This document shows, in pieces, positions 7,417-16,414 of a DNA stretch of 64,000 nucleotides. Under the pieces are notes generated by a model that was given only the letters and a program-made list of their open reading frames with translations, was not told where the DNA came from and did no database searches. A program made the position numbers and the translations under genes. The stretch is from contig NZ_CP020104.1 of assembly GCF_002056795.1 (NCBI RefSeq), positions 3,173,001-3,237,000 of the forward strand, in the 5' to 3' direction. The stretch is from Spirosoma aerolatum. Its GTDB lineage: Bacteria; Bacteroidota; Bacteroidia; Cytophagales; Spirosomataceae. The number at the start of each line of letters is the position of its first letter. Within the stretch, counting starts at the first letter, position 1.

Positions 7417-8553
7417 ATGTATACTCGCGCTGGTTTACTCAGTTTATTAATTGGTATCACCCTATCGGCCTGTTCTGTTCATAGTGAGCAAAAGTCGGAA
7501 ACAGCCGCTCCTACACTTCCCGTTATTCAGTTGACGGAACAGGATGCTACACTCGATCACTTTTATACGGGTGAGCTGGAAGCGGTGCAGAACGTGGAAG
7601 TACGCGCTCGGGTAGCGGGGTATCTGGATAAAATCCTGATCGACGAAGGGCAACCCGTTCGTAAAGGCCAGTTATTGTTTCAGCTTAATCCAACCGAATA
7701 TCAGGTCGAAGTTGATCGGGGGCAGGCCAGCCTGGAAAGTGCGATGGCTGATGAGCAATCGGCGGCTGTGGAACTGGAACGGGTTAAGCTCCTGGTCGGG
7801 AAAAATGTCATTTCACCTTCTGAACTGAAGCTGGCTAAAGCGAAAATGGAAATGGCTCGCTCGGCCATTAATGCGGCTAAAGCAGCGTTGACGAAAGCCC
7901 GGTTTCATGTATCGCTGACCAGCATCCGCGCACCCTTCGACGGGGTTATTAACCGGATTCCGTTCAAACGCGGAAGCCTGATCGAAGAAGGGGCCTTACT
8001 CACAAGCATTTCCGATCTGCGAGAAATGTATGCCTATTTCCATGTTTCGGAGAAAGAGTACCTGGCGTTCATTAAAAAACGGCGCGACCCGGATAAAACC
8101 ACTGTTCGGGAGGTCGATCTGTTGCTGGCCGACGATACTCCATATCCGTTCAAAGGGAAAATTGAAACTACCGAAACCGAATTTGAAGGTAACTCCGGTA
8201 CCATTGCGTTCCGGGCTAGTTTCCCGAATCCCAACCGATTGCTCCGGCATGGCGCTACCGGCAAAATCCGACTCGCTACAGAAGTTGACGACGCCGTTCT
8301 GGTACCACAGAAAGCCGTATTTGAAGTACAGGATAAAAACTTCGTGTATGTGGTCGACGCCAAAAACAGAGTCCGCACCCGAAGTTTTGTACCCCGGAGC
8401 CGGGTCGATCACATGTATATCGTCCAGACGGGCCTGAAGGCGGGCGATCGAATCGTATACGAAGGTATCCAGAGCCTCAAAGATGGGATGACCATCATTC
8501 CGAAAGCACTGCCCGCCAAACGCTTACAGGCTCTTTACGCATCGGCTCATTAA
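7417..8553 (+). CDS. RND efflux periplasmic adaptor subunit (membrane fusion protein)
   Basis: This is a 378-residue protein with a lipoprotein signal (ITLSACS, lipobox cysteine at about residue 19). The AcrA/MexA order is clear: first lipoyl half (RVAGYLDKILIDEGQPV, about 65-90), an alpha-hairpin (about 100-165), the second lipoyl half (IRAPFDGVINRIPFKRGSLI, about 170-195), then beta-barrel and membrane-proximal domains. It links the inner-membrane pump to the outer-membrane channel. It is the first gene of a three-gene operon and sits behind an 11-bp-repeat operator that it shares in type with three neighbours. Confidence 0.93.
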   Translation: MYTRAGLLSLLIGITLSACSVHSEQKSETAAPTLPVIQLTEQDATLDHFYTGELEAVQNVEVRARVAGYLDKILIDEGQPVRKGQLLFQLNPTEYQVEVDRGQASLESAMADEQSAAVELERVKLLVGKNVISPSELKLAKAKMEMARSAINAAKAALTKARFHVSLTSIRAPFDGVINRIPFKRGSLIEEGALLTSISDLREMYAYFHVSEKEYLAFIKKRRDPDKTTVREVDLLLADDTPYPFKGKIETTETEFEGNSGTIAFRASFPNPNRLLRHGATGKIRLATEVDDAVLVPQKAVFEVQDKNFVYVVDAKNRVRTRSFVPRSRVDHMYIVQTGLKAGDRIVYEGIQSLKDGMTIIPKALPAKRLQALYASAH

Positions 8554-8562
8554 TCGGCATAT

Positions 8563-8646
8563 GCTTCGCGTCATTCGGTAGTCATTGATTGTCATTGACT
8601 ACTCGAACAATCCATGGCCATCAATGACCACTGAATGACGCGAAGC
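8563..8646. repeat. Intergenic inverted repeat with GTCATTGAT words
   Basis: Arms 8563-8576 and 8633-8646 pair perfectly over 14 bp (GCTTCGCGTCATTC). The pairing continues inward to about 27 bp with a few mismatches, leaving a loop of about 30 nt. It lies between the adaptor and pump genes of one operon, so it is more likely a processing or stability element, or a dispersed repeat, than a full terminator (inference). Similar GTCATTGAT-type words recur at 59677-59772. Confidence 0.65.
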
Positions 8647-8684
8647 AAATGACTACTAACTGACCATCAACAACCCTTTAGAAG

Positions 8685-11600
8685 ATGTTCAATATATTCA
8701 TTAAACGGCCTTTATTATCAACGGTTATTTCCGTATTGCTGGTACTGCTGGGAATATTAGCCCTAACAGGTCTGCCTGTCACGCAGTTTCCCGACATCGT
8801 GCCGCCCTCGGTAACGGTAACAACCAAATATACGGGCGCCAGTGCCGACGTATGCGTAAAAGCGGTAGCTACCCCACTCGAACGAGCTATCAATGGGGTA
8901 CCGAACATGACCTATATGACCTCTATTTCGGGGAATGATGGAACGACACTGATTACCGTTTTCTTTAAAGTAGGTACCGACCCGGATCTGGCAGCGGTGA
9001 ACGTACAGAACCGAGTAACGACCGTAATCGATGAGTTACCGGAGGAGGTGATCAAGGCGGGGGTCGTGACCGAAAAAGAGGTCAATAGTATGTTGCTTTA
9101 CCTCAACATCGTCAGTGATGACCCTACCGTAGACGAAAAATTTATCTACAATTTTGCCGACATCAACGTACTGGCTGAGTTGAAGCGAATCGACGGGGTT
9201 GGGTTTGCCGCCATTATGGGTAGTCGCGATTACTCCATGCGCGTGTGGCTTAAACCCGACCGCATGACGGCCTATAATGTATCGGCCAATGAGATTGTGG
9301 ATGCCATTCGGAAGCAGAACGTAGAAGCCGCTCCCGGTAAAGCTGGTGAAGCCGCCGACAAAGCTCCGCAGGTATTGCAATACGTGCTGCGCTACACGGG
9401 TAAGTTTTTTGAACCACAACAGTACGAGAATCTGGTTATTCGAACCGAGAAGGATGGCTCATTACTTTTTCTAAAGGATGTAGCTGACGTTGAATTTGGT
9501 TCACTGGACTATTCTGTACTATCGAAAAACGATGGTCGCCCTTCTGCTTCGATTATGCTGAAGCAACGGCCAGGCTCCAATGCCAGCGATGTGATTGCGG
9601 CCGTCAAACAGCGAATGGCCGAGTTAAAAGAAACGTCGTTTCCGGCGGGAATGACCTACAACTACGCTTACGACGTGTCGCGGTTTCTGGATGCTTCGAT
9701 TCATGAAGTGATTCGCACGCTGATGGAAGCCTTCCTGCTGGTGTTTGTGATTGTCTTTCTCTTTTTGCAGGACTGGCGATCGACTCTGATCTGTGCGCTG
9801 GCGGTTCCGGTGGCGCTGGTTGGTACGTTCACATTTATGAGTGCCATTGATTTCTCGATCAACCTGCTGACTCTATTTGCGTTAGTACTTGCGATCGGGA
9901 TTGTAGTCGATAACGCCATTGTTGTGGTTGAAGCCGTCCATGCACGTATGGAGGAAGAACATCTGCCTCCCCGTAAGGCGACGTTTGCTGCCATGCACGA
10001 CATTGCCGGGGCTATTGTCGCCATTACACTGGTGATGTCGGCGGTATTTGTTCCCGTTGCGTTTATGTCGGGGCCAGTCGGTATTTTTTATCGGCAGTTC
10101 TCGCTGACACTCGCCATCGCCATCGTGATTTCGGGTATCAATGCCCTCACACTCACTCCGGCTTTATGTGCCCTGCTACTTCGCCCAGTTCATCACGAGA
10201 AAAAAGGATTGCTCGGGCGATTCTTTGCCCGTTTCAATCGGGGGTACGAATCGCTGGCGAATGGCTATCAGCGGTTGCTACGTCGAATAGTTAGTCGAAG
10301 CGTAATTACGTGGGGATTGTTACTTGCGTTTGTGCTGGGTACCTGGGGTATACTTCAGTTGTTGCCGGGTGGTTTTATCCCTACCGAAGACCAGGGTATG
10401 ATTTACGTTAACGTAACAACTCCTGCCGGTGCTACTGTTGACCGGACCGAGAAAGTACTGGATGGTATTGAAGCGATAGCTTCCAGGCAGGAATCGGTCG
10501 AAAACGTATCGACGCTGGCTGGTTATAGCCTCCTTACCGATGGGGCAGGCGCGTCGTATGGTATGGCCATGATCAACCTCAAACACTGGGACGACCGTAC
10601 TGTTTCGACCGATGATCTGATCAAAATACTGGAGAACGAGACGAAAGGTATTACCGATGCCAGTATTCAGTTTTTCCCACCACCGACCGTACCGGGCTTT
10701 GGTAATTCCAGCGGTTTTGAACTGCGTTTGCTGGACCGTAGCCGTAGCGACGATCTGCAAAAGACGAACAAAGTGGTTCAGGGATTTATTGAAGCATTGA
10801 AAAAACGGCCTGAAATTAACGATGCCTTTACCAGTTTCGACCCTAGTTTTCCCCAATACCTGCTCCACGTCGATCAGCAAAAAGCATCACAGAAAGGCGT
10901 TTCGATCGACAATGCAATGAGCACGTTGCAAACGCTGATGGGGAGCTATTATGCTTCCAATTTTATCCGCTTCGGGCAGATGTATAAAGTTATGGTACAG
11001 GCGGCTCCGAACTACCGGGTTAAACCAGAAGATGTATTGAATATGCGGGTCAAAAATGACCAGGGCGAAATGGTGCCGTATGCCAACTTCGTTAGTCTGG
11101 AGCGGATATATGGACCTGAGCAGCTTACTCGCTATAACATGTACACCTCGGCCATGATCAATGGCGATGCCGCTCCGGGCTATAGTAGTGGCGATGCGAT
11201 ACGGGCGGTTGAAGAAGTAGCGGCCAAAGAACTGCCCAAAGGATTTGGGTTCGAATGGTCGGGGATGTCGAGGGAAGAGGTCAAGTCGGGCGATCAGGCG
11301 GTGTACATTTTCGCTATTTGTCTGGTATTCGTTTATCTGCTGCTGGTGGCTCAGTACGAAAGTGTGCTGCTGCCGTTACCTGTTCTATTATCGCTGCCTA
11401 CCGGTATTTTCGGATCGTTTGCCTTTCTGCAACTGGCCGGACTCCAAAATAATATCTATGCGCAGGTAGCTCTGGTTATGCTGATCGGCTTACTGGGGAA
11501 AAATGCCATCCTGATCGTCGAATTCGCTAACCAGCGCCAACGCGAAGGCGCATCCATTATTGATGCCGCACTGGAAGGAGCCGTTTCACGTTTACGGCCG

Positions 11601-11906
11601 ATTCTGATGACATCGTTTGCGTTCATTGCCGGGCTGGTTCCGCTCTGTATGGCGGCTGGTGCGGGCGCACTCGGCAACCGATCCATCGGTACGGCAGCGG
11701 CTGGTGGCATGCTGACGGGCACCCTCTTCGGTCTGATTCTAATTCCCGGTCTGTTCGTCTTCTTTGCCAGACTGGGCAAACGCTTCGGTCCAAAGCCGGA
11801 CGATGACGAAGATAACGAGGATATGCATCCGTTGGATTTAGATTCTCAACACGTTGTTTCATCTACGCCAAAACAAGTCAATGGTCAAGTTATTCACAGT
11901 TCGTAG
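8685..11906 (+). CDS. RND multidrug efflux pump, inner-membrane transporter (HAE1 family, AcrB-like)
   Basis: This is a 1073-residue protein, the usual size for AcrB/MexB. Twelve transmembrane segments and two large periplasmic loops follow the standard layout: the N-terminus is MFNIFIKRPLLSTVISVLLV, and the first porter region holds NRV and LKPDRM stretches. The TM4 proton-relay site reads VVDNAIVVVEAVH, so the first aspartate is kept and the second position is Asn. The TM10 lysine is present (LLGKNAILIVEFANQ). It is a proton-driven exporter of hydrophobic or amphiphilic toxins in a tripartite complex. The C-terminus has an acidic tail (DDDEDNED). The gene lies between the adaptor and channel genes and overlaps the latter. 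Confidence 0.95.
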   Translation: MFNIFIKRPLLSTVISVLLVLLGILALTGLPVTQFPDIVPPSVTVTTKYTGASADVCVKAVATPLERAINGVPNMTYMTSISGNDGTTLITVFFKVGTDPDLAAVNVQNRVTTVIDELPEEVIKAGVVTEKEVNSMLLYLNIVSDDPTVDEKFIYNFADINVLAELKRIDGVGFAAIMGSRDYSMRVWLKPDRMTAYNVSANEIVDAIRKQNVEAAPGKAGEAADKAPQVLQYVLRYTGKFFEPQQYENLVIRTEKDGSLLFLKDVADVEFGSLDYSVLSKNDGRPSASIMLKQRPGSNASDVIAAVKQRMAELKETSFPAGMTYNYAYDVSRFLDASIHEVIRTLMEAFLLVFVIVFLFLQDWRSTLICALAVPVALVGTFTFMSAIDFSINLLTLFALVLAIGIVVDNAIVVVEAVHARMEEEHLPPRKATFAAMHDIAGAIVAITLVMSAVFVPVAFMSGPVGIFYRQFSLTLAIAIVISGINALTLTPALCALLLRPVHHEKKGLLGRFFARFNRGYESLANGYQRLLRRIVSRSVITWGLLLAFVLGTWGILQLLPGGFIPTEDQGMIYVNVTTPAGATVDRTEKVLDGIEAIASRQESVENVSTLAGYSLLTDGAGASYGMAMINLKHWDDRTVSTDDLIKILENETKGITDASIQFFPPPTVPGFGNSSGFELRLLDRSRSDDLQKTNKVVQGFIEALKKRPEINDAFTSFDPSFPQYLLHVDQQKASQKGVSIDNAMSTLQTLMGSYYASNFIRFGQMYKVMVQAAPNYRVKPEDVLNMRVKNDQGEMVPYANFVSLERIYGPEQLTRYNMYTSAMINGDAAPGYSSGDAIRAVEEVAAKELPKGFGFEWSGMSREEVKSGDQAVYIFAICLVFVYLLLVAQYESVLLPLPVLLSLPTGIFGSFAFLQLAGLQNNIYAQVALVMLIGLLGKNAILIVEFANQRQREGASIIDAALEGAVSRLRPILMTSFAFIAGLVPLCMAAGAGALGNRSIGTAAAGGMLTGTLFGLILIPGLFVFFARLGKRFGPKPDDDEDNEDMHPLDLDSQHVVSSTPKQVNGQVIHSS

Positions 11907-13344
11907 CCTACGCTGGCGGAGCAGTCCTTTGCTACTGGCGTTGGTACTATTGGGTAGCTGTCAGCTTCCTAAACCTCTGTTGCGCCCCAATAAACAGCCT
12001 GTACCTGCTTCATTCGCCCGTCAAACCCAAACCGATTCGGCCAGTATAGCAGCTCAAAGCTGGCGCGCCTTTTTTGCCGACGATAACCTGGTACAGCTGA
12101 TCGATACGGCCCTGACCAGTAATCTGGATCTGCGCATTGCCACCCAACGAATCGAGATGGCCAGAGCCAATTTTGAATACAGTCGTGGTTTTCTGGCTCC
12201 TCAGGTCAATGCCGTGGCATCGGCTGGGGTTGATCGGTATGGGGAGTATACCATGACCGGCGTAGGCAATTATGACACCAACTTATCCGAAAACATTCGG
12301 GGGAATCAACTTACGCCAAATCCTACGCCCGATTATTTTCTAGGTGCTCGCAGTTCTTGGGAAATCGATATATGGGGCAAACTCCGAAATCGTAAAAAAT
12401 CGGCTTATATCCGCGTGTTGGCGTCTGAAAAAGGGCGACAAGCTGTTGTTACGGCACTAGTTGCTGAGATTGCCCGGTATTATTACAATCTCCTGGCCTT
12501 GGATGGTGAGCTGGAAATTCTTCAGGAAAATATTGATTATCAGCAGAAGGCTGTGGATTTGGTGCGTATTCAGAAACAAGCTGGACGGGTTACGGAACTG
12601 GCTGTCCAGCAGTTTACGGCCCAACTGATCAATACGAAAAGCCGGCTTGGGCAGGTGCAGCAACAGATTGTTGAGAATGAGAACCAGCTAAATCGACTGC
12701 TTGGTCGCTACCCACAACCCATTCGTCGTGGCCAATCCTTACAGGAGCGAGAGCTACCGAGTCAGATCGTAGCCGGTCTGCCCACTCAGATGCTCGTTCG
12801 GCGCCCAGATATTCAGCAGGCAGAACTTGAGTTACAGGCGGCTCATATCGATGTTGACGTTGCCCGTGCTGAATTCCTTCCAAGCCTGAATCTGTCGGCC
12901 TATCTGGGTCTGAACGCATTCCGTACGGCAGTACTGTTCAATCCGGCTTCCATTGCCACCGGTTTGCTAGGGGGCCTATCGGCGCCTATTCTGAATCGAC
13001 GCTCGTTAAAAGCGAATTATCGGCAAACGGTTGCTCAAAGCCGGGAATCCTTATTCCGTTACCAGCAAATTATTCAAACGGGGTTCGGCGAAGTAATGAC
13101 TAACTTGCGTGGTATTGAAAATTATCGGCAGGTTGCCCAGTTAAAATCGCAGGAGGTAAACATGCTTCAACAGGCTGTATCGACTTCAAATGATCTCTTT
13201 GCCAATGGCTATGCTTCTTATCTGGAAGTGATTACTGCCCAGCGCAGTGTACTGGAAGCCGAACTGGCACTGATCAATACAAAGCAGGCTCAATTTGTAG
13301 CCTTAACCAATCTGTACCGTTCATTGGGGGGAGGTTGGCAATAA
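11881..13344 (+). CDS. RND efflux outer-membrane channel lipoprotein (TolC/NodT family)
   Basis: This is a protein of about 487 residues. I start it at the ATG at 11881, which gives a lipoprotein signal (LLALVLLGSCQLPKP). An earlier ATG at 11854 would only add residues before it. The gene overlaps the pump gene by 26 bp, which suggests translational coupling. Two outer-membrane-efflux (OEP) repeats are visible, each with long helices: about 70-260 (DLRIATQRIEMARANFEYSR) and about 290-480 (LVRRPDIQQAELELQAAHID). The RRPDI motif is typical of OprM/NodT channels. It completes the tripartite pump. Confidence 0.93.
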   Translation: MVKLFTVRSLRWRSSPLLLALVLLGSCQLPKPLLRPNKQPVPASFARQTQTDSASIAAQSWRAFFADDNLVQLIDTALTSNLDLRIATQRIEMARANFEYSRGFLAPQVNAVASAGVDRYGEYTMTGVGNYDTNLSENIRGNQLTPNPTPDYFLGARSSWEIDIWGKLRNRKKSAYIRVLASEKGRQAVVTALVAEIARYYYNLLALDGELEILQENIDYQQKAVDLVRIQKQAGRVTELAVQQFTAQLINTKSRLGQVQQQIVENENQLNRLLGRYPQPIRRGQSLQERELPSQIVAGLPTQMLVRRPDIQQAELELQAAHIDVDVARAEFLPSLNLSAYLGLNAFRTAVLFNPASIATGLLGGLSAPILNRRSLKANYRQTVAQSRESLFRYQQIIQTGFGEVMTNLRGIENYRQVAQLKSQEVNMLQQAVSTSNDLFANGYASYLEVITAQRSVLEAELALINTKQAQFVALTNLYRSLGGGWQ

Positions 13345-13377
13345 AATCACATCAAAAAGAATCCGTTTAATCTTTTG

Positions 13378-13404
13378 ACACGCAGTGAAAGCTGCGTGTT
13401 TTTT
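13378..13404 (+). terminator. Rho-independent terminator of the RND operon
   Basis: An 8-bp stem (ACACGCAG / CTGCGTGT) with a 6-nt loop is followed by TTTTT. It lies 33 bp after the channel gene stop codon. Confidence 0.8.
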
Positions 13405-13489
13405 GTACTTCTGAGGCAAAAAACCAACTAATTATTAGCGTAAGTATGAAAGTTTAAACAGATACATTCGATAAATTACCTGTAATTTT

Positions 13490-13519
13490 TTGTTGATTAA
13501 TCACTCCGGCCTTACTTTG
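13490..13519 (+). promoter_or_regulatory. Candidate promoter for the 38-residue ORF
   Basis: A TTG at 13490-13492 lies 19 nt before TTACTTTG at 13512-13519, close to the Bacteroidota -33 TTG / -7 TAnnTTTG pattern (one mismatch in the -7). It would leave a leader of about 110 nt before the ATG at 13635. The leader contains a small GCGCC...GGCG hairpin and no other clear signal. Confidence 0.4.
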
Positions 13520-13634
13520 TATGTAGCGCTTTAGAGAGGAATCGGCCAAACCACTCTGTAAAGGAGTAAGCAGGAAAAGAAGCGCCCCTGTTGTGGCGTT
13601 AATCAACTCAGAAAGAACCGTGTCCACTCATAAA

Positions 13635-13751
13635 ATGCCTACACCAAGCGAACGACGACTAAGGCCTGTATTAATTCTAATCCTTGCCCTTCTAAGCAGT
13701 AGTTTGTTACTGTTTGTCTATATGGCCATTAAAGGATACTTAATGGAATAA
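13635..13751 (+). CDS. 38-residue single-pass membrane peptide
   Basis: ATG at 13635 and TAA at 13749-13751 give 38 residues: a basic N-terminus (MPTPSERRLRP), one continuous hydrophobic helix of about 18 residues (VLILILALLSSSLLLFVY) and a short tail (MAIKGYLME). The positive-inside charge and helix length fit a small inner-membrane protein. It has a candidate promoter at 13490-13519 and ends 29 bp before the lipoprotein gene. I do not recognise a family. A chance frame is possible, but the amphipathic design makes that less likely. Confidence 0.5.
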   Translation: MPTPSERRLRPVLILILALLSSSLLLFVYMAIKGYLME

Positions 13752-13780
13752 TTTTCCCAATTATCGATTACAATACATCA

Positions 13781-14242
13781 ATGATGTTTTTTTCTGCCAA
13801 AACAGCTTTTTACCGATCGGTAATTTGTTTAACGCTTTTTAGCTGTGTGACTTTACTTCAGGGCTGTCGTTCTGATGGAAGTGATGTTACTCCGGTCAAT
13901 TCCCCAATATACGGACTCTGGACAGGTACCTACACGGTTTCGGCTACTGATCCAACGTACGTTGGCAAATCCTTCTTTTTTAGTTTTACGATTTACGAAG
14001 ACGGGACACTCACGTATAAAGGCAAAACGCCAGGAAATGATGTATATGCCTATGGAACCTGGAGTTTAAGCGGCAATGACTTTTCGTTTAGAGTAACAAC
14101 ATTGAATTATGATGGTGGGTATCAGCATGTGCAGTCAGGAAACGCTACATATACCGGTAGCCAAAATATGTTATCCAATGGAACCATAGCTGATTCCGTA
14201 ACCGGAGGGAAGTCTTCCTGGACAATGAAAAGGGTAAACTAA
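13781..14242 (+). CDS. Small secreted lipoprotein with a lipocalin-like beta fold
   Basis: This is a 153-residue protein. The signal peptide ends in a lipobox (VTLLQGC, cysteine at about residue 29), so it is probably a lipid-anchored envelope protein. The mature part reads like a small beta barrel of the lipocalin-like type found in Bacteroidota: IYGLWTGTYTV at the start, EDGTLTYKG in the middle, AYGTWSLSGNDFSF, and a closing SSWTMKRV strand. Such proteins often bind small ligands, and no function can be assigned. A strong terminator follows. Confidence 0.75.
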   Translation: MMFFSAKTAFYRSVICLTLFSCVTLLQGCRSDGSDVTPVNSPIYGLWTGTYTVSATDPTYVGKSFFFSFTIYEDGTLTYKGKTPGNDVYAYGTWSLSGNDFSFRVTTLNYDGGYQHVQSGNATYTGSQNMLSNGTIADSVTGGKSSWTMKRVN

Positions 14243-14268
14243 TGCCCTATGTACGTGTACACTACACA

Positions 14269-14294
14269 AAACCCTACCAACGATGGTAGGGTTT
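14269..14294 (+). terminator. Rho-independent terminator after the lipoprotein gene
   Basis: A perfect 11-bp stem (AAACCCTACCA / TGGTAGGGTTT) has a 4-nt ACGA loop. It lies 26 bp after the stop codon. The remaining gap to 14556 is AT-rich and shows nothing further that I can support. Confidence 0.85.
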
Positions 14295-14555
14295 GTTGGT
14301 CTATAAAAATGACCGCATTGCGTCAGTCAATCTTTAGACTGAATTTTCCTGGTTTGGGTCACAAAAAAGATATTGTACTGTAATAATCATGTTTCTGTGT
14401 TAATATTACAGTCGGCATTGGCATGTTTGGCTACTCGCTTAGTCCCCGAGTCTAGTTGAAGATATCTGTAATATATACGCTTAGTAAATTTATTAAGCTA
14501 TATTTTATAATTGTCGAAAATTTAATCATTTATGTGGAAATAAAACTCAACCACC

Positions 14556-14942
14556 ATGAAGACAAAAACCAACGTTAGTCTACTAAAAGAGTATATTAAG
14601 ACGCTAGTCGCAACAGAAGTTGAATTCCCTGGGGTTCTGCCACGAGGTTGGGGGAATGAGTTTACCAGGACTGAGCTATCGGCTATATACTTTACACTAA
14701 AATTCGTTCTCAAATCGGCAGAGCCTAAAACCAGGCTGATTCTGATGGATGCATTTAAAAATGTAAACCATCCGGGAATGAATATGCACTGGTTTTTATG
14801 TGACTTCTGGTCAGAGATTGTTCCGCTGCTGACAAAGCAAAATGCGTCGGAAGTTCATTATCCATCTTCAAAAAGAGCAAAAACTCCACAAGGGCTTGAT
14901 CTGGCTTTGTTGAACTTAATGAAAGAGACGGTAAACCAATAG
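14556..14942 (+). CDS. Hypothetical protein, 128 residues
   Basis: This 128-residue protein starts at ATG 14556. It is probably cytoplasmic, with no signal peptide or membrane helix. The composition is mixed alpha/beta with aromatic clusters (MHWFLCDFWSEIVPLL). I recognise no domain. It is preceded by about 310 bp of AT-rich DNA and followed by a strong hairpin shared with the convergent glycosyltransferase gene. Normal codon use and a clean start make it a likely real gene, but expression cannot be judged. Confidence 0.55.
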   Translation: MKTKTNVSLLKEYIKTLVATEVEFPGVLPRGWGNEFTRTELSAIYFTLKFVLKSAEPKTRLILMDAFKNVNHPGMNMHWFLCDFWSEIVPLLTKQNASEVHYPSSKRAKTPQGLDLALLNLMKETVNQ

Positions 14943-15049
14943 GTCGATTCATATACGTTAAAAACAGGTGGGTGATTACTAACTAACCTGAATCGACAAG
15001 AGTACTAGTTTACATTCTTTATAGGTCTGATATATAGTTATTTATAAAT

Positions 15050-15089
15050 AATTGAAACGGATAAGGGCTTACCCTTATCCGTTTCAATT
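15050..15089. terminator. Bidirectional terminator between convergent genes
   Basis: Perfect 18-bp arms (15050-15067 and 15072-15089, core GAAACGGATAAGGG) have a 4-nt CTTA loop and A/T runs on both sides. It touches the stop codon of the minus-strand glycosyltransferase gene. Confidence 0.85.
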
Positions 15090-16414
15090 TAAGCTATTAT
15101 TTCCTCTGAAATAAATTGAGGGCATTCCTGATATAGGGCAGTTATATACCGTTCGGCCAGTTCGTTTGTATTGTATGACGCCAATTCGACGCCCAATTTT
15201 TGTACATTTTCACGATACGTTATATCACTCAGGATTGTGTCAACCGCTTTATAAATCTGGCCTGGTTTTGGCCTTTCCGTTTTCAGGTCTATGCCTACCT
15301 GACAGTAGCCTAGCCGGGCAGCAATTTCATTTTTGCCTTCGTGGATACCAGCCGCTATGATTGGTAACTTATGTTTTAGTCCTAACATCACGCCACCGTA
15401 TCCACCATTGGTAATATAAACATTGGCATAGGGCATTACCACATTAAAGTCGATATAATCCTCGATCAATGCGTTATGAATTGGGTAACGAACTCTGAGT
15501 TCGTTTGTTTGTGAGCCGCCTGTGGTGGCAATAACGAGCGTATCGGGTTCGTTTTTAAAGGCTTCAAGCGTTGGTACGATTAGTTTTTCGACATCCCGTT
15601 CGATGGTCCCCTGAGTAACAAGAATGATTCGTTTAAAGGTTGATAGTTTACTGAGCAGCTCATAAACTCGTTTTTTACCTTTACTATAAGGAAGTAGAGG
15701 ACCTACGAAGCGGATGTTTGAACTAATCCGCTGGCGGGGATACTCAAATCCCGGCACTCCACTTTGCAGATATAAATCGGCAGTACGTATGAGGTCGTCG
15801 AAAACAAAATCGCTGGCAGCAGGCATACCATATTGTCGACGATAACGGTTATAAAGCGTATGGCATGTATTAAGGGCATACCCCTGAATCAGATAGCGTA
15901 CCAGACCTAAAAACCGTTGACCAAACCAGCCCATACGAGGCCGTAGTCCGAGTCCTGATGCGCCAACATAGGCGTCTGATTCGGCCAGGGGCACTACGCC
16001 AACACCTACCGTTTTAACCCCCAATATATGTTTGGCAAACACGCCCCCTGTGAAGCCGACATCGTGAACTAGTATATCGAATTCCCATTCAGCATGAATT
16101 TCGGTAAGATCTTCGATAAATTCAGGGGTTCGGAGTAAAAATACCTGGTGTATATCGAACCGAAGTCGGGCTAAAGGGCTCTTCAACGTAGTTCGTTCAG
16201 GAAACAGACTATCCAGATTATATTGATTGACCGTCTGTGCTTGTTTAAACGGGTAATGGTGAAGACCTAATTGACAAACTTTTTGTCCATAGTGGCCGCC
16301 AACGTACCATCGGACATCGTGACCTGCCTGCTTTAAGTGTACAGCTAGTCCTGTGAGCGGGCTAAAATGGCCATCCATGGGCATGGTGGCGAAGAGAATG
16401 CGTTGAGGTGTCAT
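15089..16414 (-). CDS. GT1-type glycosyltransferase (MGT/UGT-like, GT-B fold)
   Basis: This is a 441-residue protein starting at the ATG at 16414, where MTPQRILFATMPMDGHFSPL gives the expected first GT-B strand and GHxxP motif. A longer frame upstream adds only unrelated residues. The C-terminal nucleotide-sugar site reads TNGGYGGVMLGLKHKLPI, the form of the HGGxGT motif seen in macrolide-type glycosyltransferases, with Asn in place of His. GIHEGKNEIAARLGYCQVG follows. It should transfer a sugar from a UDP- or dTDP-donor to a small lipophilic acceptor. The acceptor is unknown. The gene stands alone and is divergent from the large repeat protein. Confidence 0.85.
   Translation of the reverse strand: MTPQRILFATMPMDGHFSPLTGLAVHLKQAGHDVRWYVGGHYGQKVCQLGLHHYPFKQAQTVNQYNLDSLFPERTTLKSPLARLRFDIHQVFLLRTPEFIEDLTEIHAEWEFDILVHDVGFTGGVFAKHILGVKTVGVGVVPLAESDAYVGASGLGLRPRMGWFGQRFLGLVRYLIQGYALNTCHTLYNRYRRQYGMPAASDFVFDDLIRTADLYLQSGVPGFEYPRQRISSNIRFVGPLLPYSKGKKRVYELLSKLSTFKRIILVTQGTIERDVEKLIVPTLEAFKNEPDTLVIATTGGSQTNELRVRYPIHNALIEDYIDFNVVMPYANVYITNGGYGGVMLGLKHKLPIIAAGIHEGKNEIAARLGYCQVGIDLKTERPKPGQIYKAVDTILSDITYRENVQKLGVELASYNTNELAERYITALYQECPQFISEEIIA

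Noticed and set aside
13521..13634. Possible riboswitch or small RNA in the leader of the 38-residue ORF
   Set aside because: Only one short hairpin is visible and no known riboswitch core could be matched.
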